Shown piece after piece: positions 11,960-23,005 of a stretch of 64,000 nucleotides of DNA. The notes beneath the pieces are model-generated. The model was not told the origin of the DNA. It saw only the letters and a list, made by a program, of their open reading frames with translations, and did no database searches. Within the stretch, counting starts at the first letter, position 1; each line of letters starts with the position of its first letter. Where the stretch lies: NCBI GenBank assembly GCA_002104935.1, contig MCGT01000007.1:124001-188000 (forward strand), given 5' to 3'. The stretch comes from Hesseltinella vesiculosa (taxonomy: Eukaryota; Mucoromycota; Mucoromycetes; Mucorales; Cunninghamellaceae). The translations under genes and the position numbers were made by a program.

Positions 11960-14694
11960 TTACTTTTCAATCTCACTAAGCTTGAGAATACGCTGCAATT
12001 CTGCATCGTCATCATCAGTGTCTTGGGGAGGAGGAGATGACGTAGAAGGGGTTGACCCAATCGTGGGCCATTGGTCAAGGTCATCGATTTGGGGAAGACC
12101 CGGGCTGGAGTGATCGGGGCGGTGGCTGTCTTGCATTTCCAGGCTGGCAAGCACGGCTTGTAATAAGGCTTCGTCTTCAGAGTACATGGCATCCTGCACT
12201 GGCTGTGAAGACTGGAAGGGAGACGGTGCGGCTGTGGTGAGAGACTCGTCAAAAGATTCGGTTCCCGAGGGCTGCTCTTGAGAGAGCATCATGGCATAGG
12301 CCACCATTTCTTCTTCGGACATGCCACCCATGGTCCAGGCATCCACATGCTTGGCGTGGCGTTCGTGGGCGCGTCGTTCTTGGGCGAGGTCGTGCTGGGA
12401 TTCCAACAGATCTTGCTTGATTTCGAAATGCAGGTGGTCGCGTAATGCGGGCGAGGCGCCGGAGGACCCGCCGCTCTTTTTGTTCAACAGGCGCCGACGG
12501 TCGTGCACAAAGCGCTGTGAAAAGTCCCAGGTCTTGATCTGGTGGCCGACCGTGGCCACGCCACGGTATTCATCGCACACGAGGGTCTTGACGCGCATCA
12601 CCGACATGTCTGAGCGGTCCACAGGCGCATGGCGGGGGATCTTGTGGCCAATGGCATGCAAAAACTGGCCGGTCAGTGGATCGGCAAAACGAATCCATCC
12701 ATCGTCAGCACCAGCCACCAATTTGAAACTATCCAGGTACAGTGTGCTGATGGCGGCTTGATGCAGACCGCGAAGGAGTTGGTACGGCGGCAATGGTTGG
12801 GCTGTGGCTCGGTGCTCGGCAAGGCTGTTGACATGGTCGGCGAGGAGTGGCAAGGACCAGAGTGCAACGGTGCCCAAAGTGTCACCAGTGGCAAACAAGA
12901 CGGACTGAGCAGCTAGAGCCATCGGCCGAGGAGGGGTCGAAGAAGCTGCGAGCTTTCCGTCAGAAGGACCCGTCGGTTGGGGTTGTGAAGGAGACGCTTC
13001 GTCAGCTTTCTTTTTCTTCTGTTGCTGTGATCGGCTGGTTTTCTTGGCAAAGACGGCTGGGCAATCAAGCAGGGAGCTGTCAGTAAACGAGAGGCGGGTG
13101 TCCAGGTCCGAGGTCGAGGCACTGATGGTTCCCAAGGTATGCACTTGCTGACCAAACGTCGTGATGCATTGGCAGGTGTGCACGTCGTACACATAAACGC
13201 AGTTCAGGCCTGTGTAGACGACAAGTAGCCACTGCTGTGCTGGGTAGTATGTCACTGATTGCACAGGCGTGTTCTGGTCCATCTTGGGTGTTGCAATCCA
13301 GCGGCGCTGATACCTTGTCGCGACGGCCTCTGGCTCGTTGTTATCATCCTGCTCATCGTCCTGAGAAGGTACTTTGTTCAGCTTGTTCAGCCGTACGTCC
13401 CAAATGACAATCATGCCGTTATCAAAACCTGCCACCACATGATGGTCCACCGTGGCTTCCAAGCAAGTTGTTCTACTGGTGGAGCCTGGAGAAAATCAAT
13501 AGAGAGTGAGCTATTGCAAACGAAGGGCAAGAGCGCCCTTTTTTTGGGGGGGTGGAGGTGTGAAAGGGTGCTCACCATAAAGTTGTTCAATGGAGGTCAG
13601 TGAAGGGATGTGCCAGATCCGGATCATGCCATCGTCACCTCCGCTCAGCACGATGTCGTGAGCAAGTTTGGGTAGACACAGCGCCGAAATGGGACCTTGA
13701 TGAAAATCCGAAAACGACTTCAGTTGATGGCGGCTGAGATTCTTGCCACGCACTGTCATGTTGAGATACCCCGAGGTCAGGCCCCAGAAAATACGATGAC
13801 TAAAATGAGAGAAAAAAAAACACCGTTCATGACTTGTTAGATTTTTTTCATGCATGCTGACCTATCCATCTTGATGACACCCACGGGCAGTTGCATGTCA
13901 TCTTCCCAGCCATAAAACCGGTGGCGATCCAATTTCCCGGTCGAGGGGTTGCATTGAACGGCAACAGCTAATTAAAATGTGAGAATACAGACTTGCGCAA
14001 GGAAGTTGTAGCCGGACAGCAAGTGGCCTACCTTGGTCATGACTGGCTGCCATCATGAAGGACTCTTGATAATCGACTACAGTACAATCTATAGAGCCTA
14101 TCTTTGGCTGGATAGACAAGTTTGCACCACGACCTCTGTCCCATTTGCGAACCAGGTGAGTCCGGAGAATGTATTCGGCCTTCCAGGTGTCAGATCGCAG
14201 GCGACGGTACGGTAGTTTCCCGAAATAGTCCAGAAACGCATTCTTCCCTAGAGGGTTTCAAGAAAGAAAAGAGAAAAATGAATGGTATAGTCCCGTCAAT
14301 CCATCCAGACACGAGCTTACAACAAACGTCATCCATGATAATGTGCCGCCAGTAATGGCATGTCGCAGCAGCTACCGAAAGACTGACGGGGTCTAAACGA
14401 GCAAAGATGCGGGCCAAGAGTTCTATGGACAGCTGATGCACATGGCACGGGAGAGATCTAATAATAATAATAATAATAATATTAAAAAATATATATATAG
14501 CTAAGAGGCGATTAAAGCAAAAAGAATGAAACTTACCCTGAGGGTGAGGCAGTGCCCGTAAAAGAGGAATCGTCTGGAGAGGTTGATCCATGTTGAGGCT
14601 GGTCAAGTTCAGTTATAGGTTGAGTGGGGGCTGGAGTGTAGGTTATATCAATAGGCAATGCTGTGTCGGAAGGACTAGTGGGATCAAAAGACAT
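11960..14694 (-). CDS. UFO1: F-box/WD40 protein with three C-terminal UIMs, Ufo1-like
   Basis: Likely substrate receptor of an SCF ubiquitin ligase. The N-terminal exon is Ser/Thr/Pro-rich (MSFDPTSPSDTALP). The F-box follows at about 14330-14450 (VHQLSIELLARIFARLDPVS, then TCHYWRHII). WD40 blades come next: IFWGLTSGYLNMTV, ISALCLPKLAHDIVLSGGDD followed by GMIRIWHIP, GFDNGMIVIWDVRLNK, and ADDGWIRFADPLTGQFLHAI. The C-terminus has three ubiquitin-interacting motifs: EEEMVAYAMMLSQE, EDEALLQAVLASLE and DAELQRILKLSEIE. Yeast Ufo1 (turnover of HO endonuclease) has the same F-box, WD40, three-UIM order, which is the reason for the name; orthology is inferred. Introns lie near 13480, 13580, 13800-13860, 13970-14030, 14260-14320 and 14460-14540. 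Confidence 0.85.
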
Positions 14695-15154
14695 GAACTG
14701 GGGGGGGGGGGAAGGGGTAGAGAAGAAGGAGAAGGCGACGGGGATAATAAGCTTATGGTCGTGGAAGATTAGGGGATGGGCAGACGATAAACCAGGAAGA
14801 AGCGAACAATAAAGGTGCTTTCTTATTAATCTTACAAATGGATGCACTTGTAGCAAATGCGAAATCTAATATGGTAGCAAGTGAAAGAAGACAAGATGGC
14901 TGAAGGCAGTTTTTTTTTTTTTTTTTTTTTTTTTTTGCGGCAAGTGACAGTTTCCGTTTTTGGGACAAAATGAGAACCAGTTTTTTTTTGGGGGGGCTCA
15001 TTGCTTTTTTTTTAATTCAATGGGCATTTTTGGTGGGATATGCAGTAAAAGTGTTAGATGAAGGACTTACGGTAATCGTCAGTGAATAAAAGCATGAGAG
15101 AATAGAGAAAAAATTCGAAGTAGGAAAGGGTGAGGAGAACAAGGTATAAAAATG
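14695..15154. other. Intergenic region with homopolymers
   Basis: Upstream of the Ufo1-like gene and downstream of the DUF262 gene, both on the minus strand. It holds G runs near 14701-14710 and 14990-14997, a run of about 27 T at 14910-14936, and shorter T runs. No coding potential beyond short frames is seen. Confidence 0.5.
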
Positions 15155-16933
15155 CTAAGCACGGGCTGGTCGTGGTCGGGGACGACCACGTCGGGCCATT
15201 GGGCGGGCATTGGAAGATACACGTTCGGAACTAGGTGCATGAGCGATAACCACAGGCTCTGCTCGATGACGCTTTCGTTGTTGGCTGGAAGCGTCATTGT
15301 CATATCGTTGACGGGGATTTGAAGAAGGGGCTGGGGTGGGCGATGTCGAAGGGCCAGCCTGGCCGATGAAGGACTCTGGTTTGACGCTATTCACATTGCC
15401 ATGGTGCTGACCTCGAGAAGAGTGCTGGATATGGGATCGACTGTTACGGCGAGTTGATGCAGGCTGCTGGGAGCTAGGGGCAGAGGTTTGGATGGCGACT
15501 TCATGGGCATCGCGATCGGCCAAGGCTACACGCTTTTCGATCCACGTCAATCCTGCCAGGTAGCAGGGTGTGCCGGTGGCTGCGGGGCCAGTGTAACTGT
15601 ACATGATGTAGGTGCGCAAGTCTGCCAGGTCCTCCAGGAGTTCAGGGATTGGACGTTGCTTGCCAGAGACTTCGTCGAGGTACTTGCAGAGGAGGAGGAA
15701 TTCGATGGTGAGGATGTTTTTTCGCTTTCGACTGCCGTTGGTGGGGTGTCTGACGACATGGAAGTAGCCATTGGCTTCAGTGCTTTGAGCATTCATTTCA
15801 CGGATCTTACTAAACACCCAATTTAAAGAGCGCTGAAAAGTGCTGGACAGCTGGATATATGGGTCTTGTAAAAAGGCCATGAGGCGGATGGGTGTGGCTA
15901 GCCTGTCAGAGTCACGGGAATAGAGCAAACAGGCCACCTGGGTGATAAGCTGAAAGTCCTGGCCACGGCGTGTTTGCATGATTGATTTGATCTCGGGATA
16001 ATTACGAAGCATGAGTCGGACTAGGTTGGAGATGGGAGTGTTGGTTGCCTGCAATTTTTCTGCACTGGTCAAGGAAGTGCCCATTTGCACTCGAGAAAAT
16101 ATCTCCAGCTAAAACCAAACGGTCAGTGCCATGGTTCCTAAACGTCCGCTGCCATTGTACATACCTCTTCGTGTTCATCCAGTTCGTGATATCCCACTAA
16201 TAAAGGAGCCATTAGTATCACTCTCTTCTCCTGCTTCTTTCTTACTTATAGTGACTTGGAAATTGTCAAATTGCTCGCGCTGAGCGTTTGTCAGCGTTTC
16301 ACGGCCCAGAACACTTGCGTTCGGGTCATCTGATCCATAATATACTTGTCGGGGAGGTTCATATGAGTCGTCGATAAAGGGAATTTGATTATCCATAAAT
16401 CTGATTTTCACCGATAAAAAGGGAAAGGGGTCAATCAATGAGCGTACGCAGTATTTCATTGTTTTCTATAAGCCCGCTTCTTTTTTCACACATTACCTGT
16501 TAATAGAGGTCAGGCGTTGTTTTCCATCGATACAGACATTGACAAGTGCATGAGGATTGCTTGGGTTAGGACGCAGGGTCATGATCAAGGGAGGGATATA
16601 GTAGTTTTTCAAAACAGAATCAATCAGCATCCCCATTTTGGGAGCCGTCCAAACAACATCGCGTTGGTAATGTGCATTCTAAACAAGAATATATGTATCA
16701 ATGGTATTGGCTTCATTCGTCTCTTGTCCCTTTTTTTTTCTCATAAAAAGGGTTCATTTTTGTCAGCGTTTTGTTTAGAAATCTTACCAAATCGATTTGA
16801 TTGGAATCCAGCAGTTCTAAATGGAGAGAAAAGGAGCATGAGCACAGATTGGTTCTATTACAGAAAGGGATGCAAGTTTACCTTTGACTCTCAGCAGACT
16901 AGTGCTTCGCAAGCGTGGTGATGCCACAACCAT
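15155..16933 (-). CDS. DUF262 (GmrSD/ParB-like) nuclear protein
   Basis: Fungal member of the DUF262 family, whose bacterial relatives include the N-terminal part of the type IV restriction enzyme GmrSD. Exons give MVVASPRLRSTSLLRVKELL, then DSNQIDL, NAHYQRDVVWTAPKMGMLID, NYYIPPLIMTLRPNPSNPHA and VCIDGKQRLTSINRFMDNQI. The two family hallmarks, YQRDVVW and DGKQRLTSI, are both intact. Then comes ETLTNAQREQFDNFQV, a helical middle region (IFSRVQMGTSLTSAEKLQA), and a disordered basic tail ending in RRGRPRPRPARA, a plausible nuclear localisation signal. Length is about 450 residues. Activity is unknown: the DGxQR motif is kept, so nucleotide binding or hydrolysis is possible, but no HNH partner domain (as in GmrD) is seen. 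Start is the ATG at 16933. Confidence 0.85.
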
Positions 16934-17160
16934 TATACAATCAAGCCTATGAAATCAACGAGGAGCAAAAAAAAAAAAAAAAAAAAAAAAAGACACAAGA
17001 GGATCAATCAATTCCAGCTGCAAAAGAGTTTTGGGCGGTATTTGAAATCCGTGTCAAAAAAATTTAGACTTGTTTTTTTTGAAAGGGAAACCCTCTATCT
17101 TTTTTTCTTTCAATTTTTTTTTTTTTTGTTTCTGAGAGTAAAAGGGAACCGACGCCCACC

Positions 17161-18972
17161 ATGGTGAACACAAACGATTCTATCGAAAAAAATATGGAGG
17201 AAAAATGCCTAATTAGCGACCCACCCGAGGCATTTGGTTCTAGTAAAAAAAAGAAAAAGCCCAAGAAAAAGAAAACGCTGGCCGACCTCGCACCGTTTTA
17301 CTCTGATACCATGCAGCGATTCCCAGTCCAACTGAAGAACACCAAAGCCAACGGTCGGCATGCTGTTGCTGCCGAAGCTCTAGATGCTGGAACAACTGTA
17401 TGCTTAGAAAAGGCGACCGCCTTTGTAGTGCGCTCGCCCTACTTGGATCAGCAATGCCATGTTTGTCTCGGGGACTTGCCGGCGAAAATGGCTTGCCAAG
17501 ACTGCAGAATGGTGTTCTACTGCTCACAAGCCTGTATCGAAAAAGACGAGGCTACCCATCTCAAAGTATGCTCGCTGTTGGCCCACGCCCAATCGATTGG
17601 CCAATCCACCGACGTCGACCCAGACTTGCTGCGCTTAATCATCATGCTTGTTGCCAGCCGTGACGACAATGACATTTCAAAAACACCCTACTGGTGTGTT
17701 GACGACCTGATGAGCCATCGAGAAAAGGCTGAACCTTCTTTTGTCAGAGTCATCTCAACTGCAGGTAAACAAAACAGAAAATAGAAAAAAGATTTTGTGT
17801 CACATCCTGTTTTTTTTTTCACAGCCAACCGACTGATTGCTCAAGATCCTGATTTGATGCATGATTTGACAGTAGAAGATATTGTGTCCCTTGCCTGCAG
17901 GTTAGATAGCAGAAAAAAATAGAAAAAAAAAAAACTGACTCCTCCTTTTGTGTACAGGATCAATTCAAACGCCCATGGTCTCGGTGACAACCAATCCCGC
18001 AACACGGATGTGGCACTCGGTCTGTTTCCCCTGGGGGCCATGTTCTTCAACCATGGCTGCAACCCAAACACAGCTTTCGTCGGCCTGGATAATGGACAAC
18101 TTGCCTTTCGCACCATCCGACCTGTTGCCAAAGATGAAGAATTGGTGGTCAGCTACATTGATCTTTACGATGGTCGTGATGATCGGCGACAGGTAAAAAA
18201 AAAAAAAAATAGGGTGACAAGAATCTCACCTTGAATGGCATGCCTTTAGATACTTCTGACTAGCAAGCATTTTTGGTGCAAATGTAAACGCTGTCAATCA
18301 AATATGCAGGGATCCGTCGACCGATTCCTCCAGGGCGTCGTCTGCAAGGCTTGCCAGCAAGACGTCTATGTCGTGCCACCGACGCTGATGGATGACCTGC
18401 TCAAAGACCGCTCCAACCTGACCACTGCCTTGAACGAGCCCAACACAACGCAATGGGCATGCGCAAAATGCCAAGCAACCGAGCCCTCGGCACACATTGC
18501 CCGTACCCTTCAAGAGTGCCAGCAACAATACACGCAGGCCATTACCCTCGTGCACGAGCGCCGGCAGTATACCAAAGCCAAGCAGCTGCTGAAGCCTCTT
18601 GTGTTTGACACCCGGCAACTACATGCGCTCCATAGCTTACGACTCAATGCTGCGATCCCACTGATGAACTGTTGCCGCTACGAAAAGGACCTAAAGGGAG
18701 CCGTTGAAGTCAACCAGTTCATCCTGAATTTCTTTGAACAGCAAGCTGTCCAGGGCGGTCTTCCTTCCCAAACCTCGGAGGTTTCTGACTTTTGGCTGAA
18801 CCTTGGTGAGCTGTATGAAGCCCTGGCCGCGCAGCACCGAGACCGCGCCCTGCTGGAGAAAAAGTACCACAAAGTGGCCCAGCATGCCTACACACAGGCC
18901 AGCAAAGTCCGGTCCATCGTCTTTGGCCCATCCCATCCCAAAACAAAAGCCATCCAGGCACTCCGTTCTTAA
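17161..18972 (+). CDS. SET and MYND domain (SMYD) protein methyltransferase
   Basis: Probable lysine methyltransferase. Four exons (17161-17764, 17825-17900, 17958-18192, 18250-18972) give 545 residues. The N-terminus has a Lys-rich stretch (KKKKKPKKKK, possible nuclear signal), then the split SET domain start (FPVQLKNTKANGRHAVAAEA). The MYND finger is CHVCLGDLPAKMACQDC followed by FYCSQAC and HLKVC. The SET core is in exon 3: GLFPLGAMFFNHGCNPNTAF (NHxCxPN, cofactor site) and DEELVVSYIDLYDGRDDRRQ. Post-SET cysteines CKCKRC follow, then CKAC. The C-terminal half is helical, TPR-like (YHKVAQHAYTQASKVRSIVF). Order and length match SMYD2/3-type proteins; the substrate is unknown. The start region is only about 230 bp from the divergent DUF262 gene. 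Confidence 0.9.
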
Positions 18973-19614
18973 CCAAACCCTACTCTCCCTATAGATTTGC
19001 ACATATTAAAACAATTAAAATAAAATTAATAAAAAGGAAAGGTAAGAAGGCAACCCGTTTGGCGATTTCTTTAGCCATGCTCGCGCTCTGGCTCTAGCTC
19101 TGGCCCACGGTATCAGAAATAGCTTATGCTTGTTTGCAAAATCTGGGAGGATTCGAGATTGATGAGTTTCATTGGTCATTCTTTTATGGTCCTGAACATG
19201 CTGTATCAATGCGGCAGAGTCGGCAGGTACCCTGGATGTTTGGCTTGACCAGCCAAGCCAGGGACAAAAAAAAAAATCCATGATTGCTTCTCTCGTTGCC
19301 TAAGCCAGGGCCTGTCACTTGTAGAATGACTGTAATTCAAAGGCAACCAAACATTAGCTGGGCGACCTTGTCTAGTCGGTTTTATTTTTACAGCGCCAAT
19401 GTCTTTTATGATTCTGTAGAAGCATGCAGCATTTCACATTGATTTAATCGCTTGGAAGGGCCCTACAGGATTTTCTTCTTTTTGAAAAAATGCCTGTAGA
19501 CCAAATGGTTGATCGGTGATGAGCGGCAGCGCAAATTAAACTTTTCTCTTTTTTTTTTTTTTTTTTTGCATTTGCTTCGCTTTATTTTTTATCAAGACGC
19601 TTGAAAACGAATTC
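18973..19614. other. Intergenic region
   Basis: About 640 bp between two plus-strand genes. It contains AATAAAA-like signals at 19019-19034, a short GCTCTGGCTCTAGCTCTGG repeat at about 19084-19102, and a run of about 18 T at 19550-19567 just ahead of the next gene. No convincing coding frame or RNA gene is seen. Confidence 0.5.
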
Positions 19615-20669
19615 ATGTTACTGTCAACCGTTGGACGACGATCTATTGTCCGAGCTCACTACACGCTTTGTGTATCTTGCAGCCAGAAACGACTGCTTAG
19701 CAATCTTGGCCCGCTGCATCCCAATGAATACGAGCTTCGCATTGGTTACGGTAAAAAGAAGAATGACCGGGTCGTGTTTATTCTGGGGTGATTAATGGAC
19801 GCTCGGTTTGTTGACATTGCTATTTTTTTTTGTCCCTAATATATACTTAGCGATTACAGCCTTGCAAGACGATTTGCCGTCCTTTTTTTACAAAGGGTTG
19901 CAGGACCATGGGATTTACTCGCCGCATGTGGTTCTCTCTGATCCTCATTACACACGACTCTCACTCAAAGGCAAAACAGCCTACCTTGGGGCAGCCGAAA
20001 TGCTACGCTGGAGCTTGGACTGCTACTTTGAAAAGGTGGACCTTGATATTGTGAAAATGCGCCTGTTGCCTGAAGATACAACGGACCTCGACGGCGATCG
20101 TATGCCACCCTCGTCGACTCTTTTTGTTTCGACAGCAGCTCGGCAGCTTTTATCCATGCCTGCGCTGCGACAACCACCAACCAGCAAGACAACGTCCACA
20201 TCCATGGTACTGCCACCCGCCCCTACGCCTTCTCAGTACCAGCGCCACCGACGATTCGCCTCTGTTGCTGACCAGGACAGCACAAAGGGACACCTGGTAA
20301 AGTATGGGGGTGCTCAAGCACAAGACCGGCCGTCCGCCAGAGTACGCAGTCTGGAGATCCGCTGGCAAATGCTTGCCCGTCCTAGGTCGTTTTTCAGCCA
20401 TGCCCACGAAAAACCGACCAAGCATGTCGAAGGGGTCTTCATCTATACATTTGATGATCAAGGCTATATCTCTGAGCACAAGATCCAGCGTAATTTTTTT
20501 TTTAATGAAACGTGGGAAAGTATGCCTGTCTCACCTACTCTAATTTTCAGATATTGTGCCATCACCAAGCCGTCGGATACTGCTGCTGCATTCTTATGGA
20601 AGCAAGGTGCGTGCGTTTTTGGAAAGCATGAAACGGCGAGAGCCAGTCTTACGACCTGGCCTTGGCTAG
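19615..20669 (+). CDS. DUF2358 (C6orf136-like) protein, probably mitochondrial
   Basis: Three exons: 19615-19750, 19851 to about 20488, then a short last exon ending at 20669. The N-terminus MLLSTVGRRSIVRAHY is Arg-rich without acidic residues, a likely mitochondrial presequence. The core matches the DUF2358 family of human C6orf136 and plant chloroplast proteins: ALQDDLPSFFYKGLQDHGIY, SPHVVLSDP, AEMLRWSLDCYFEKVDLDIV, SLEIRWQMLARPRS and GVFIYTFDDQGYISEHKIQR, ending in a short basic tail. This NTF2-like fold has no established biochemical activity. A Ser/Pro/Gln insertion (about residues 150-200: TSKTTSTSMVLPPAPTPSQY) splits the core between strands and is unusual. The last intron (donor about 20489) contains T and A runs. 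Confidence 0.75.
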
Positions 20670-20757
20670 CCTTTTTCATAGGCCTCCATTCTCTTAGACT
20701 TCCTCATACACTTTTTTTCTACTTGATTAGTGCGTTTTTATTAAAAACGGCCTAGCT

Positions 20758-21749
20758 TTATGACCACTTTTTTTTTTCGACAGAAACACGAGCACGGTAG
20801 GCTCGGAACTTCTTGTCGGTGCCCAGAATGTAATCCAGGTAGCGGAAGGAGCTTGCATAGCAATCGGTGAAGGCTTGGTGATGATAGTCGTGGTGCTCGG
20901 CACCAGCCCAAAAGGGGATGAAGTGGTGCAGGCTCCAAGGAAAGTCGTAGCCAGAATGGGCATCGACGGCTTGGATCAAGCGGACAATCATCCAGGTGAG
21001 CATAGTGAACAGGTGGAGATGCCATTCCGCCGACAAATGAAGGTAATGAACGACAAGCACATGGTACAAGAGCGGGCCACCGATAGTACCGAGGCCAAGC
21101 AAAGAGGTTTCCAGCGGATGGGCATATTCGGCCGCTAGGCCAAAAGGCGCAGCATATTTGTGATGCACCTTGTGGATCTTTTTATACAGGGGTGGCCAAT
21201 GCATGAGCCGATGCAGTCCATAATGATAGGCGTCTTCGATGATAAAAAATAAAACCACTTGCGGTAAAACATACTCCCTGTGGGCCAATGAAAAAAAATT
21301 TTCCAGTCAATCATCCAGAAAGTGCTCTCTTGCTGTTACCATTTTGGAAGGGGTGCCCGCACACTCATTCCCAAATAAGAGGCCATGGGGTGGAAAAAGA
21401 AAATCAGAGGACCTTCATAAAAAAAATGCTGTAGCAGCACATGTTTGGTACAGTTCCAGTAGTCGTTATAGGTATTGGTGTGTTTCTATCAAGTGGGAAA
21501 AAAAAAAAAAAAAAGTGTCAGGAGGCGTAGTGAAGGTTAGATTGGCTGGACAGTTAGACTTACAGGTTGTAGTTTATACTTTTGAAAATAGGGTAAAAAG
21601 TCGCATAAAAGAAAGGGTACAAAACGAACAAAGTAGACAAATTCATGCAAGGTAAAGGCGAACAGACCTGTCACCAAAAACGGATTTCGACCTGCATAGA
21701 GTTGCTCCCAATGCTGCTCAAGCCACTCATGGTCAAAAAACATGGCCAT
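20758..21749 (-). CDS. ERG25: Methylsterol monooxygenase (C-4 sterol methyl oxidase)
   Basis: ER membrane di-iron oxidase that removes C-4 methyl groups in ergosterol synthesis. Exons read MAMFFDHEWLEQHWEQLYAG and LFAFTLHEFVYFVRFVPFLL, then about 21300-21490 (NTYNDYWNCTKHVLLQH, PLIFFFHPMASYLGM), then the large last exon. All histidine clusters are present: HRLMH, HKVHH and HHDYHH, with GLAAEYAHPLE between the second and third. Hydrophobic segments lie before each cluster. Introns are at about 21497-21560 and 21280-21345. The start is set at the Met at 21749, directly after a CTTGTAG acceptor-like site on the minus strand, so a tiny extra first exon further upstream is possible. Sterol synthesis of this type is expected in Mucorales. 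Confidence 0.9.
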
Positions 21750-22164
21750 GCTACAAGGTTGTATAAAATAAAAAGAAAGAAAAAAAAGGACCGTAAAAAA
21801 AAAAAAGCTTGCCTTGGAATTCATTCGCATTTGAAATGCAGCACGCCTGATTTTTTTCTTTGTGGCATGATTTTTTTTTCAGCCCTTTCCCCCTCAGACC
21901 AAGCCTAAAAAACAAGAAAGAAAGAAAGAAAAAGTGGCACGGTTCACTTGTTCATACAAGTAGAAATAAAGTCATGTTGGTAAACGACTATCAACCGGCT
22001 TCTTTGGATGGAAAGGAATGCAATGGCCGCAAGAACAGCATCAGAGCCGGGGAAAAAGCCACCGTCCAAAAAAGGCAGGCTTTTTCTTTTTTTTTTCCAG
22101 GCGGCTGGGTTACTAGTTTGGCACAGCTTGTTTTCTTTCCTCTTTGTAGTTTTTTTTTAAAAAA
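21750..22164. promoter_or_regulatory. Divergent intergenic region, ERG25 and the mitoribosomal-type gene
   Basis: About 415 bp containing many A and T runs of 8-11 bases and no coding frame with support. It must hold both promoters. No sterol-response element could be singled out by eye. Confidence 0.4.
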
Positions 22165-22863
22165 ATGATGCATGGATTAGTACGCTCTGTTCGTTACATG
22201 TCGAGCAAGACCATTCGCTATGGTGAAGGGTTTGCTCGTCCCAAAGGCAGCCAAGAATCCGTCAAGCCTGAGACTCGCCGACGACAGGTCGCCACCTCAT
22301 TACCTTCGCATCTTGCCAATCCTGACAAACCAGTGATCGATACCACCAAGTTGAGCGTCAAGCAACAACACCGAGAACAATTGCGACAATTACGCCATGC
22401 CTACGCTCGAGAATTATTACAAGTGCAGGGCCAAAAAGATGCTGCTGCCCGCTCTCGACAAGAAGCCCATGACAAGCGCATCCAAGCCATGCATGACAAG
22501 TATGCCGCCGAGAAGCAACTGGCCTTGCAACACGAAAAGGAAGTCCTGAACATGCTGGGCAACCAAGACGCTCTCCTGTCCGACCATGACTACCATGAAC
22601 AGCACAAAACCGAACGCTTACAGAATCGCCAACGACATGAACAGCAGCAAAGCCTGGCCCGTTTGCGCCAACTCACCCAAATGTACCACGCCACAGACGC
22701 CTTTGTCACCTTGGACAATCTCGATGCCAAGCTCGATGCGCTCCTGGCCCACAAGGATAGCCCTCCCATGTACACCCTGGACGAATTAATGGTGACTCCT
22801 TCTGCTGAAGTCGATGAAATCAAGACACGAAAGCAATTGCTGAATGAAGCCATGGGCCTGTAG
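22165..22863 (+). CDS. Coiled-coil protein, probable mitochondrial ribosomal protein mS26 (Pet123-like)
   Basis: Intronless, 232 residues. The N-terminus MMHGLVRSVRYMSSKTIRYG has the composition of a mitochondrial presequence. The rest is highly charged and helical with heptad-like Gln/Arg/Leu spacing (QQHREQLRQLRHAYARELLQ, EKQLALQHEKEVLNMLGNQD, RHEQQQSLARLRQLTQMYHA). It ends in a short conserved-looking tail (VTLDNLDAKLDALL, then PPMYTLDEL). A small mitochondrial, Arg/Gln-rich helical protein of this length fits the mS26/Pet123 small-subunit family, but no diagnostic motif was recognised, so the family name is an inference. Start is the first ATG at 22165; the second Met is two codons in. 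Confidence 0.5.
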   Translation: MMHGLVRSVRYMSSKTIRYGEGFARPKGSQESVKPETRRRQVATSLPSHLANPDKPVIDTTKLSVKQQHREQLRQLRHAYARELLQVQGQKDAAARSRQEAHDKRIQAMHDKYAAEKQLALQHEKEVLNMLGNQDALLSDHDYHEQHKTERLQNRQRHEQQQSLARLRQLTQMYHATDAFVTLDNLDAKLDALLAHKDSPPMYTLDELMVTPSAEVDEIKTRKQLLNEAMGL

Positions 22864-23005
22864 ATTTTTCCCCAACTGCACTTATAGAGAACAATGTATC
22901 AAATTAAAAAAAAAAAAAAGTTCATTTTAAGATGGTGGGGTCTAAATGTTGTATAGAAAAAAGGAGGGTGGAAATGCAATAGAATACAAATATAAATAAA
23001 AGAAT

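Noticed and set aside
12321..13086. Plus-strand frames antisense to the Ufo1-like gene
   Set aside because: They oppose WD40 and UIM coding sequence and show no domain of their own.
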